Shown piece after piece: positions 41,219 through 52,035 of a DNA stretch of 64,000 nt. Each line of letters opens with the position of its first letter. Position 1 is the first letter of the stretch. The DNA lies in the NCBI GenBank assembly GCA_002786025.1, contig NHNW01000027.1, positions 372,001 through 436,000 on the forward strand. Reading direction: 5' to 3'. The notes under the pieces were generated by a model, which worked only from the letters and a program-made list of their open reading frames with translations, was not told the DNA's origin and ran no database searches. Origin of the DNA: Zasmidium citrigriseum. Its lineage: Eukaryota; Ascomycota; Dothideomycetes; Mycosphaerellales; Mycosphaerellaceae. Both the position numbers and the translations under genes were made by a program.

Positions 41219-43033
41219 ACGATGACGACAGGAGTTTGACTATGAATGATACCCGAGCTGGCACATGCCGGTCTGCACATGAGTTCAGAAAGAGGGAGTA
41301 GTGGAATACGGCATGGAGGCGACGTCCACTTCAAGCCTGAGATCGGCTAGAAGCGGCAAGTGAAGCCTCAATTCAGGACCTACACGCGACAATGGTCACG
41401 CAAGGGTAACCGTCACATATCAGATCTGGCTGGGATCAACTCACTGACTTGTACATCAGGATGACCTTTACAGCCAAGCGACACGCACATCGCGCCAATA
41501 ACAGCAAAACGCTTCAAATCGGCAGTCACAATAATGTTTCTTCTCTCCAGAAGGTAAGATTCTCTTCTTTTTCTTTCATCTTTACGGCAATGGCAATAGG
41601 CGAGCAGCGAACAGCGAGCATTGAGCAGCGAGCAACCACCGACCGTCAGTATCCAGCCCCCTCCTCAGTATACGTCGTCTACCCCTTTGACCATGGGAGA
41701 CTCGTTTGTCACTGGAGGTAGATCAATTCCCCCGTCCCCTTCATTCGACGTACTTTTTGACCAAATGCATCGGGTGTCCTTGACTTTTGTTGTACGAGGG
41801 CGCTGGCTTGGTGGGCGGGTACAGACATTGTGGTCTCCTTTGAGTTCGGGCTTGTAGAAGTTGGTGATCGAGGGAAGAACGGGCCTGGGTAGGTGTATTG
41901 AAGTTCTTTGCTCGACCTTTCACCCTCATCAACCTCCCCATCACCGACTGTCAAAAATGCGTTTCTATACTTGCTTACTACACACCAACCTCTAACGCGA
42001 ACTTATTCTCTTCGGCGGCTTGCACTCCGTGCTCACGAGACCGCACGACCCGTGTGAGGAGTACCAGGACACCCTCAGCGTAAGTGAAATTTGTGATTGG
42101 CGTGCAGGGGGTGGTAAGCTAATGGGTGTTTGCCTTGTGGGTGTCACGACTCGCTCTTGGGATGGAGGGTGCCGCGCTGTGCAGGTGAGCTACTGCAGCT
42201 CGACGAAACGGGTGGTGTTTGTGATGCGGCTTGGGGTGGTTTGGCTGACGTGCGTCTCGACAACGCAAGAGGGCAGTCGGAACGCTTTCGTGCTGGCTGC
42301 TAGAGAACGGATTCGGTTCTGAGCAGATTCTCAGCGAACGCCGAGATGACTGGGGGAAGCAATACCAGATTCTGATGTTGAAGAAGAGCTGGCTTGGGAT
42401 ACCCACCCTTCTCGATTCCCTCGGAACACTGGACTTCCGCAAAGGCTGGAGGCTCTCCTCTCTCCAAATTGGATCTTCTTTTCAGGTTTCCTTCACTTCT
42501 CGTTTCCCTTCGTTTTCACAAAGATACTCTCCTCGTCGACTCGTTCCTCGTCGACGCGCCTTAGCGATGCCTTCTTTCGACCTAGCCTGCACCGGTTTGA
42601 GGCTAGCCCCCAGGAAGCCACGATGGCGCAGTAGCGACCTAGGGTTGGGCACAGGGATGTTGTGGTGGAGGCCACGAGCGTGGTTTCCACGGTGTACACG
42701 CCTTATGAAGACTCATCGCTCTGTGTACACCTATCCTTGGCTGTACCAGACCGTAAGATACCCGGCAAGGGACCGTATGCGATGTGGCAAGGGGGGTGTG
42801 CACGGACGATATACCGTAGTGGAGATTGACCTGTATGTGTACACCCTTGTGTCCATACACAACCTACACGTGGACACCGGGTCGAGTTCTCAAATACACC
42901 GTGGAGTCACAACCCTATAGCGACCTTCTTCAACGGCGCCTCGCCCCTTCTGCACTCATCTTCAGCCTCAGCCGCACATCTTCATGCCGACAACCACTTT
43001 CTTTCCGTTTCTTGGCTCGGCCGTCGGGCTGCC
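41219..43033. other. Intergenic stretch of 1.8 kb with palindrome cluster near the NLR
   Basis: No gene is supported; the open frames are short and overlapping. A short imperfect AGCGA-rich repeat lies at about 41603-41635. Near the right end, GTGTACAC palindromes cluster (42692-42844). A direct repeat of CTCGTCGAC occurs near 42532-42557. Confidence 0.45.
42692..42844. promoter_or_regulatory. Cluster of GTGTACAC palindromes upstream of the NLR
   Basis: The perfect 8-bp palindrome GTGTACAC occurs at 42692-42699, 42723-42730 and 42837-42844, with a one-base variant GTGTGCAC at 42796-42803. They lie 190-340 bp before the NLR start codon. A regulatory role is inferred from the clustering. Confidence 0.5.
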
Positions 43034-46000
43034 ATGATCCATGATGTCGAAGACTATACCATCGGATGGATCTCTGCACTTTCCCACGAGCTCGCTGCCG
43101 CGACTGGCATGCTGGATGAGCGACATGACACACCTGTCAACTTCGAGAAGAACGCCAGCGACGAAAATCAATATACCTGGGGCCGGATAGGACCGCATTG
43201 CATTGTCCTTGCTTCTCTTCCTTCTGGCGAGTATGGCACGACATCTGCTGCCACCACGGCCGCTGGATTGCGGTCGTCACTTCCTCATGTTCGCGTTGGA
43301 TTGATGGTGGGAATTGGAGCTGGTATCCCGGGACCCAACAATGAGAGAGACATCAGACTTGGGGATGTCGTTGTCAGTCTGCCCAAAGACAAGACTGGCG
43401 GTGTTGTGCAGTACGATCTTGCCAAAGCTAAGGATGGCAAATTGCATCGAACGGGGCACCTCAACCAACCGCCTCGCGTCCTCTTGACAGCACTTGCACA
43501 GTTGAGAGCGGAACATGAGCTCGAGGACCCGAAAGTACCAGAGTTCCTTCGCCAAATGCTAGAGAAGTACCCGAGACTGGCAAAGAACACTCCGGGCAAA
43601 GGCAGTTACACCTACCAAGGAGTGGAGAATGACCGTCTTTTCAAGGTAGACTACAACCATAAGAATGGCCCAGACTGCCGTCATTGCCTCAGAGAAGGTG
43701 AAATCGAGCGGGATCAGAGAGACACCACCGATCCAGAGATACACTATGGAGTCATCGCTTCCGGGAACTTGCTAGTCAAGGATGCTGTGAGAAGAGACGA
43801 GATCCTGGCATCTCTGGACGACGAATGTATTTGCTTTGAAATGGAAGCCGCGGGGCTCATGAACAGCTTTCCATGCCTCGTTATACGTGGCATCTGCGAC
43901 TATGCAGATTCTCACAAGAACGACAGATGGCAGAAGTATGCTGCCGCAACAGCAGCGGCGTTTGCTAAGGAGCTTCTCGGTCATGTGGACACCGTCGCTG
44001 TGCAGCGGACACCAAAGCTGGTCGAGACGCTTAATGCCGCATTGAACGAAGGTCAGACAGCACAATCCACCAACCACTCATCGACGTTCTAACGCCAAGC
44101 AAGTCACTCAATCGGTCGACAAGACCCGCGCAGCTGTCGACGATCTTTCAAGCTCGAAAAGAAGGGCTGAGCTGTTCAAATGGCTCTCAGCAGCAGACCC
44201 AACATCTGACTTTCAGGCAGCACGGCGCCTTCATCACCAAGGTACCGGCACTTGGTTCTTGGCTAGTTCGGCATTCGATCAATTTCTGCAGCGAGAAACG
44301 CCGTTTCTATGGCTCACCGGTCTTGCCGGCTGTGGCAAGACTGTTTTGAGCTCATCAGTCATCCACTACCTGAAGACCCATTCTTCGAGTGAAGGATCGG
44401 CCGTGGCATTCTTCTATTTTACGTTTCGAGATACGAAAAAACAGGTACTGGAGCAAGCCGTGAGATCGCTCATCTTCCAGCTGGCCAAAGACTCCGACAT
44501 TGCTCTCCAGAAGATTGCACTGCTCTACGATGACCTCAGAGGTCGACAGCCAAGTCAGAGTCAATTAGAGGAACTTTTGAGAGACATCATCAACGGCATG
44601 AGTTATGTTCGCCTAGTTCTGGACGCCTTGGACGAGTCTGGAGGAAAGATAGAAACGATCAGGTGGATTCGACAGATCATGGAACACTGCAAGAGTCACC
44701 TGCAGATGATTGTTACCAGTCGTGATGAGCACGAGATCAGGTCTACTCTCGACAGATGGATCTCCAAAGAGTCGATAATCACGCTACAGCAAACTGAGGT
44801 CGATGCAGACATTGGTCTATACGTTCGAGCAACGCTCATGGACGACGATCGTTTCGAACGATGGCGGAATCGTGAGGACGTCCAGAAGATGATCGAAGAG
44901 AAGCTCACAAACCGGGCTGGTGGAATGTATGTGAAGCCTCGATCACTTCAGGCTCATGCTAAACCGTGATAGGTTTCGATGGGCAGCGCTACAGCTCAAC
45001 ACGCTCGCAGACTGCTACAACCTCGCCGCTGTCAAGCATGCCCTCGCACACTTACCAAAGGATTTGAATGCAACTTACAGCCGTATGCTCACCCTGATAC
45101 CGGACATCCATCGAAACGATGCCATCCGATTGCTGCAGCTGGTGCTCGGAGCCAGACGACCGATGAGCCTCGCTGAACTCGTGGAAGCGCTTGCCATTAG
45201 CCTGGTTCCTCCTTACTCTTTCGAGAACGATAACAAGATCCCACAACCCATGGAGATATTGAGAATCTGTCCCAACTTGATCAGAGTCAACCCAGCCCCA
45301 GAATCCAGCCCTGCAGGAGAATCTACAGAGACAAGCGGTGCCGATGCTAACACTACCAAGAATGATTGGAGCAAAATGTCACTGTCGCTGGCACATTTCT
45401 CGGTGAGGGAGTTCCTGCTCTCCAAGGACATCGACGAGACATTTCAAGACAAGTTTCAACGCCCGAGAATGGAAATTCAGATGGCAATTTCCTGTATCGT
45501 CTATCTTGAATACGTACCAAAAGACGTACTTCGCGATCTAAGCGGGAACTTCTCTGGCCCGCTGCACAAGACGTATCCTTTCACCAACTACTGCATGGCC
45601 TTCTGGACAGCACATGTCCTTGCAGTCGAGAAAACCAATGAAGAGGTGTGCTCCATGGCAGCTGCCTTCCTGACCAGAGATCTAGATCGCGCACGCTTCT
45701 CCGTTTCCAGTGGCAATTATCGACGGAATACTATGAACAACTCTGAGTCCACTGTCCCCGGATTCCAGTCAGCCATTGAGATCGCCCTATCGCGCTTCAT
45801 GATGCAAACTGCTTGTGCTATCGCGAAAATCATTTCGTTCGAAGGCGGCGGCGGCAAGGAGCTGGAATATGTTTGCCGGTTTGGCATCTACGATGTTGCC
45901 GAAGCACTGCTCGAACGTGCAACACAAGATGGCAAGAAGTTCATCTATGATCGTGCTTTGCTGGATGCTTGCGAGAACGGCTATGAGAAGATCGCCATCC

Positions 46001-48018
46001 TACTCTTACAAGCTGGGGCCAGCGTCAATGGTCAGGATGGCGCCGCACTGCACAGCGCATGTCTAGGTGGCCAAGAGTCTATCGTTGATCTCTTACTGGA
46101 CCACCAAGCGGATGTAAATGCCGGAGAGGGTAAAGCCTTGCTAGCAGCTTGTGGAGGATCGCATGCCGGCATCGTGCGAAAGCTTCTGAGCCACGGAGCC
46201 AATGCCAGTGGATACCAAGACGAGACAATAGCTTCTAGAAGCGAAGACAGGCCCTGGTACTCGATGCCCTTACATCTCTGCTGCGTCAAAGGCCAACGAA
46301 ACATCATTGACATCCTTTTGGAACACAAGGCTGATGTCAACGCAACATGCACATTTGGCGAACTCCACGGACTTACACCCCTCCACATGATCTGCGAGCA
46401 AAACCGGTACGGTTTGGCGGTTGCCTTGCTGAACCATGGGGCCGATGTCAATGCTGAAGATGCACGGGGTATTTCTGCGCTGTGTATAGCCCTTCGCAAA
46501 GGCAGTGTCGTATTGGTGAAACGACTCTTAGGAGCAGGTGCGCAGGCCCATGGACTGAGCATCAAGTCGCAGAATCCTTTGCACTACCTCTACAGTATCG
46601 ACACGGCCCTGGAATGGGGCAACCGAGAACTCCTTGAGCACCAGGATCACGACAATCTGATCAGGCTTCTCCTTCATGCTGGTGCGGATCTCAGCCAATG
46701 CGGCGACGAAGGCAAACTGCCTATACACTCTGCAGCGGAGACCTGTCTGCACGTTGGTAAAGTCGTAGGGTCACTTTTGGCTCGTGGAGCTGCTGTCGAT
46801 GTACGAGATGGGAATGGGAGAACACCACTGCACTATGCTGCTGGCTATTGCAGCGTGCCGTATCGTGCCTATCAACACGCCATCAGTTCTCGTTCAAGAT
46901 GTGCTGCAGTTCGTAGTCTACTCAGCGCTGGCGCTGACGTGATGCTCGAAGCGAACGATGGCACGACCGCACTTCACTGGGCTCTGGCTCTCCGGAACCT
47001 GGACATCATCGAACTGTTGCTCTCCGCTGGTGCAAGTCCGATGCTTCGAATGCCCGACGGTACATCGGCTCTGCATGACGCTGCGTCCACAGGACATGAC
47101 AAGATTGTCAACCTCCTAATACATGCTGGCGCTGAGAATGTGGCCGATGAAGCTGGTCGCTGGCCTTTACATTCCGCGGTTGCCTTGAGGCACACTACCG
47201 AAAGAAGCGCCAAAGTGGTCGGTGTGCTGATTGAAGCCGGCGCGGACCCTTTTGTTCTCGACCATGAGAGAAGAACTCCATTGCACCTTGCAGCTCTGCA
47301 TGGACATCAGTGGGCGATTCAGGTCTTACTCCGCGTTCGGAGTGCGAGGTCTATGATCCGCCAAGCCGATGCCAATGGCAAGACGCCACTCGACTTGGTG
47401 CACGGGTTGGAGTTGAGTGAACTGAGATGGAACCATATCAAGATTTTGAAGCTGCTTAGCGTGGCACAAGTTCAAGGCCCCGATGCTGAAGAAGTTGACT
47501 GGTCTGAGGTGAGGAGTTTAAACTCACCGTTCTTCAACCATTCATTGGAACAGAAAGCCGTCGACCTCCTCGAGAGTGCCGCAGACAAGATGTACATGCG
47601 CGACAAGCCGGCCTGGTTTGGCGAGACACTCCTTCACGTCATCGCCTTTATTGGGCCCTGGTGGATGTCCGGACCGACATCTGACCCAACGATCGAACGC
47701 AGTCTGATTGAAACCTGCGTTGAGTTGGGAGCTGACGTCGACTTCGAGGACCATCTCGGACGCACTGCACTACATCTCGCAGCCATCGCAGGGAGTCTCG
47801 ATCGGACAACGATCCTATTGGAAAATGGGGCAGACGTCTTTGCAAGAGATGTGGCGGGCAAGACGGCTTTGCAATATGCGAAGGTCGAGATTGGTCCTAT
47901 GGAGGAGGAGCTGAGCTCCATGTGGGATCGGCCTGTGAAGGAGATGGAAGATATGGTGAAGGTTTTGGAGGACTATGCTGGGGTTGAGAGGGCGAGGAAG
48001 AGGGTGAGGGTTGAGTGA
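43034..48018 (+). CDS. NLR-type protein: nucleoside phosphorylase-like, NACHT and ankyrin repeats
   Basis: Exons 43034-44051, 44104-44926 and 44973-48018 give 1628 residues. Seen: an N-terminal PNP/UDP-phosphorylase-like domain (about 1-320: YTIGWISAL, GIGAGIPG, GDVVVS, CFEMEAAGL, IRGICDYAD); a linker with GTGTWFL; a NACHT P-loop GLAGCGKT at 412-419 and Walker B LVLDALDE around Asp513; a helical region; and about 14 ankyrin repeats from residue 940. Such proteins act in fungal non-self recognition and heterokaryon incompatibility. The second junction (GTATGT to TAG) restores FRWAALQL exactly. The first uses a weak GTCAGA donor and an AAG acceptor behind a CTAAC branch site; without splicing a 352-residue PNP-only protein results. 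A frameshift is the alternative reading. Confidence 0.88.
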
Positions 48019-48084
48019 GAGGACACGGTTCCCAACAGACTTGATCACTGTTCTGCTCATTCTTCACAAGGTCCCCTTCGAGCC

Positions 48085-48486
48085 CTACTTCGCACAACAC
48101 TGCCCCTCCTTCAACGCAATAAACAAAATACTCGACCACGCCTTCCCCGTATTCACATTCACACAACCACTATTATAGTCACATCCTCCATCACAATCTC
48201 CCCCGCAATCGCCTTTGGTGCAGATCGAGAAAGCCGTTGGTCGGTTGATGAAGAACGAGTGGCGGTTCTTGGTGCTGATACAAGCGCCTTTGTTGGCGTC
48301 TAATTTGTTGCCGCCGCCGGTCGTGCAGTCGCTGGAGTCGAAGAGTTGGAGGTAGGCGTCGTTTTGAAGGGGGGCTGGTGGAGAGATGCAGGTGGTTGTG
48401 GTTGTGGTGTTGATTTGTGGGGAGGGGGTGGAGAGGGTTTGCGTGGTGAGGGCGAGGAGGGAGAAGGCTGTGGGGCTTGGCTTCAT
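48085..48486 (-). CDS. Small secreted cysteine-rich protein
   Basis: A single exon of 133 residues. Seen: a short hydrophobic N-terminus (MKPSPTAFSLLALTTQTLS) acting as a probable signal peptide, a Thr-rich stretch, then about 105 residues with ten cysteines, including a dense C-x4-C-x3-C-x3-C-x5-C cluster and a C-terminal CC pair. This size, secretion signal and even cysteine number fit fungal effector-like proteins; no named family is recognised. The ATG at 48486 is chosen because it starts at the signal peptide; the frame is open to 48540. The stop lies 67 bp from that of the convergent NLR. Confidence 0.72.
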   Translation of the reverse strand: MKPSPTAFSLLALTTQTLSTPSPQINTTTTTTCISPPAPLQNDAYLQLFDSSDCTTGGGNKLDANKGACISTKNRHSFFINRPTAFSICTKGDCGGDCDGGCDYNSGCVNVNTGKAWSSILFIALKEGQCCAK

Positions 48487-48952
48487 GATGTGTTGTCGAT
48501 GTGCTTTGATGGAGAGGGGGCGTAAGTTGGGTTGGAACAATGACTTATACTTGTCTATGCCGGGAGATAGCCGACAACATTATGTGTGAACGCTGATATA
48601 TCTGTTAGATGTGGCGATTACTCAGGTTCGGTGTCGGTGGTATAGCTGCTGAGACGGTCTGACTGTTGGCAACAGGTCAAACCCTGTCGTGCTTCTTGCT
48701 TGAAAAGGCTGCGCATTGCATCCCCGATAGACCAAGCCAACCCAACGTCGCGTCAAACCCTGTTCGAGCACCGCTGGGAATGGATCGGACTATCATGTGC
48801 AGCCTAGTATTGGTCATGGAATCAACTATCATCATCAGGCTGAGAAGGCTTATAGCCCTCCACGAGTTCTTCAAGGGCAGTGCCTTCTAGCTGGTATGCT
48901 TAGGAGAATGATATGCCGCTGTCGGATATGAGAATATGGAGATAAATGCCAA
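48487..48952. other. Intergenic, promoter of the cysteine-rich protein
   Basis: About 470 bp between the small secreted protein start and the stop of the GST fusion gene. No gene is seen. Confidence 0.5.
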
Positions 48953-50419
48953 TCAAAAGAAACAAATCGTCCTAATCTCACAACTCTCCCTAAAGGGCGC
49001 ATCCGTTCGACTCGTAGGATCCTCAAAAGCCGTATGACCCACAAACCTCGCCTTCCCCTCATCACTCTCATAAGTCTTCAAGAGAACGACCTGCTCAGGA
49101 ACCATATCCGGGAAATACCACCACTTATGTTCATCATTATGCCGCATAACATAGTTCTCCCCAGTACGGTCCCGATAGCGAAGGTAGAGCTTGAAGAAAT
49201 CCGACGGAGGGGCGGAAGTGACATCGCACATAGCAAGCGGCTGTTCTTCGACTTTGTTGATGGGTTTCCAGACGTTGATGAACGCCACACGGCGGGAGAG
49301 GAGATCGTCGGCTTCGTCGGGGAGGAGTTGTTTTACGCGGAGGGGCCCGGATTCGGCGGTGTAATCGCAGTGGACGAGACGGACGGGTGCTCGTTGGGAG
49401 GTGTTGGTTTCTTGGGTGAGTTTTTTGTTTTGGTTGCCTTTTGTCCGAATGGTATGATCGAAAACCAGGACTCGCTTTGCGCCTAACTCCTTTTTCAAAA
49501 ACTCCACGACTTCGGGGTAAAATTCTTGCTTGACGACATCTTCATCACTCCATTTCTTGCTATGATCAAACGAACTCGGGAAATCTCGAATGCAGAATCC
49601 ATTCTTGTCTACATCGAACTCGTGGGCACGATGCCACCCGTCATGAATCGTCATGACCTGGGGATCGTCGCCCGGCTCGTGGATGTTTACGCCGTTGGGG
49701 TCTTCGTAGAAGTACAGTTCCGTAAGTTTGGGGGTTTTGTCTTTGGTATAGATCAGCTCCGCACGCACCTGTTTGTTCGGGAGCAAGGCTTTGTCGACGG
49801 GGCCTTGTGTTTTCTGCCATTCGGGGATGGCTTGAATGTCTTTGAACCAGCGGGCGAGGTTGGGGTGTTTGTCCAAGGGGAGTTTTTGGGTTGGGTGCAG
49901 GTGCATGGAGGAGGCGACTGCGATGTCTGCGATGCTCACGTCGTTGCCCAGGAGGAACTTCTTTGTCTTGCTGAGGCGCTCGTCGAGGATGCTGGCTGCC
50001 TTGTTCCACTTGGGGGCTTCGGCGTCCAGGATTGATTGATCTGGCTCGGATTTCAGGAGTGGCTTGACGACGTTCTCTACGGCGTAGACGTAGCATGTTG
50101 GGAACCAGACTGAAGCTTCCCAGAGGAGCCAGCGGTTGCAGTCTGCACGAGCCTTGAGGTCCTTGGGATACATGGAGTGGCCGCCGGCAAGATCAGCCGC
50201 GTACATCATGATGGCATTGCTCTCGGTGATGACCAGGTCGCCGTCAGAGGCAGCTGGCACAGTCTGGCATGGATTGATCTTTGTGAAGTCGTCGCTCTTG
50301 TGTTCGCCTTTGAAGTAGTCGATGTGGTTGAGCTTGTAGTCCACCTTCATCATGTCCAAGCCCGCCAACACCTTGCGGCAGTTGATCGTGCACGGATCGA
50401 GATACACTTGGAGCACCAT
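48953..50419 (-). CDS. Glutathione S-transferase fused to an AsaB/CmcJ-type oxygenase-like domain
   Basis: A single exon of 488 residues with two domains. Residues 1-215 form a GST: a thioredoxin-like N-terminus with ITESNAIMMYAADL (the glutathione-binding ES motif) and an all-helical C-terminal part with SIADIAVAS. Residues 220-488 match the fungal AsaB/CmcJ/NvfI family: VLVFDHTIR, VHCDYT (His350, Asp352), RVAFINVWKPI, PLAMCDVTSAPPSDFF, and GHTAFEDP...RESCEIR (His462). His-x-Asp...His are the likely metal ligands of these Fe/2-oxoglutarate-like enzymes. Such domains act in secondary metabolism and as hydroxylases or desaturases; the substrate here is unknown. Both halves keep their key residues and share one uninterrupted frame. 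Confidence 0.88.
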   Translation of the reverse strand: MVLQVYLDPCTINCRKVLAGLDMMKVDYKLNHIDYFKGEHKSDDFTKINPCQTVPAASDGDLVITESNAIMMYAADLAGGHSMYPKDLKARADCNRWLLWEASVWFPTCYVYAVENVVKPLLKSEPDQSILDAEAPKWNKAASILDERLSKTKKFLLGNDVSIADIAVASSMHLHPTQKLPLDKHPNLARWFKDIQAIPEWQKTQGPVDKALLPNKQVRAELIYTKDKTPKLTELYFYEDPNGVNIHEPGDDPQVMTIHDGWHRAHEFDVDKNGFCIRDFPSSFDHSKKWSDEDVVKQEFYPEVVEFLKKELGAKRVLVFDHTIRTKGNQNKKLTQETNTSQRAPVRLVHCDYTAESGPLRVKQLLPDEADDLLSRRVAFINVWKPINKVEEQPLAMCDVTSAPPSDFFKLYLRYRDRTGENYVMRHNDEHKWWYFPDMVPEQVVLLKTYESDEGKARFVGHTAFEDPTSRTDAPFRESCEIRTICFF

Positions 50420-51028
50420 GATTGCGGTTGTTCCCAGGTCAAAGTTGTTGGATAGTCAAGAACTCGTTCAGAGGATTGGAGGATTCACTCTTTAAAACGC
50501 TGCTCTGTGTTACTGTCCAGACCCCTTGGATCACCTACCCCGCCTCACCTGTGCTACCCCACGACGACGGCGTTGTTGCTTTTGCCTTTCGTCCTCCGTC
50601 CCGCCGAAGGAGACACTGCTAGACGTCAAGCTTTGAGCATCGTCACTGCTGCAGTAGCTCAATGCCATGCTGTCACATGGCGCATTCTTCCAAATAGCAG
50701 CTCAAACATTTAAGCGGGCTTGGCAGTCATGTGAAGAGGGACAGCAAGTGAATGGCCATGCTTATCCCTCGTAGTCATAGCTGAAATGCTTTGCAGACCA
50801 TTTTATTGTCCTCTCACAACTTACGTCTTGTCAATGAAAGCCGACTCCACGTCAGATAGCCTTTGTGTTGTGTTCTCCAAAGGAGAGATGGGCGGTCGTG
50901 TGCGCAAAAATCGAGAATCGTGTTCACCATCGAAGCCAGACTCTCGCAATGAGACATCTGCAAAGTCCGGGCCACGATTATTGTATTTCGATCGAGTCGA
51001 GACTTCCTTCTCTTCGGTCCCTCTATCC
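50420..51028. other. Intergenic, about 600 bp
   Basis: This lies between the GST fusion start and the MCR1 stop, both on the minus strand. Open frames here are shadows or chance. No RNA gene is seen. Confidence 0.5.
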
Positions 51029-52035
51029 TCAAAACTTGTGCACCTGCTTGCCCGTAACACCCAACTCACTCAACACCCCTCCCCGGCCTCCAATCGCTTT
51101 CTCCATAGCCGGCGGCCCACAAAGGAAAACCTTTGTCCCTTTCTCATCACCCCACTGTCCAGCCTCACATCTCGAAATGGCCTCTTTCAAGACTGCCGAA
51201 TCGATATACCCCTTCCTGAATTTCTTGTCATCCCCCAAACTCGGCGCATCGGGTTTCGCTTCAGGACCAGAGACGCAGTACGTGACTTGAAGTCTCTCTG
51301 GGTATTTCTGCTCTAGCTCTTCCAACTCTTTCTTCAAAACAATGTCCCTCGTACCGTTCACGCCCCAGAGGAGTTGAATCTTCGTTTGATCGTTCGCGGT
51401 GGCAAGGATGCCTTTCGCAAGGCTGTAGATGGGTGTTATACCCGCACCACCAGCAACGAGGATCACGCTTCGTGGGACTTGCGGCGGTTCTTTCGGTACA
51501 ATCCAGGTGTAGCCTGGAATGGGACCGCGAATGGAGAGTTTGTCGCCGGGGTTCAGAGAGTGCATGTGCGTCGATGCTCGGCCATTGGGGTATTGCTTTA
51601 CGAGGAGCTGGAGGACGCCACGAGCGTCGGGGTCGGAGATGGGGGTGTAGGGTCTGAGGACGGGGAACCAGGCGTTGGAGGGGGTGTGTTGGGTTAGGAT
51701 GGCAGCTTGGAGGCACGTCAACTTCTGTCAGGCTGTGCAGTTTGACTTTTGGTCTTACCGCCTGCTGGTACACCACTGATCTCACCATCTCCGCCGGGAA
51801 GTTGGAAAGTGATTCGTTTCGTGTCGTGGTTTATTTGCTCGGAGTTGGTCACTGTGAGCTGCTTGCTGAAGAGCATGGAGCTGGGAAAGTTGAGTGTCTT
51901 CAGAGGCTCATTTTGCCGTGAGTCGAGTAGAAGTGGTCGTTTTGTGGCGGAGTATGCAGTTCCTGCAGCTCCCAGTACTGTTGCTCCTGCGAGGTATGGG
52001 AGGGCTCGCGAGGAGCGTGAGAATAGGCTGGCCAT
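51029..52035 (-). CDS. MCR1: NADH-cytochrome b5 reductase 2, mitochondrial (Mcr1)
   Basis: Exons 52035-51759 and 51705-51029 give 317 residues. The enzyme passes electrons from NADH through FAD to cytochrome b5 or ascorbate radicals at the mitochondrial surface and in the intermembrane space. Seen: a basic N-terminus and a membrane helix (about residues 12-30), the FAD motif RPYTPIS, GPIPGYTW, the NAD motif GGAGITP, and CGPPAMEKA near the end. The C-terminus ends KQVHKF, as in Mcr1. The 53-bp intron starts GTAAGA; only the CCAAG acceptor preserves the reading frame and the family sequence (GVPAGG to AAILTQ), so an AAG acceptor is used. Confidence 0.92.

Noticed and set aside
41709..41954. Minus-strand short frames with a GTACGT donor-like site near 41740
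   Set aside because: Three frames are open over the same 200 bp and none shows a domain or a convincing partner exon.
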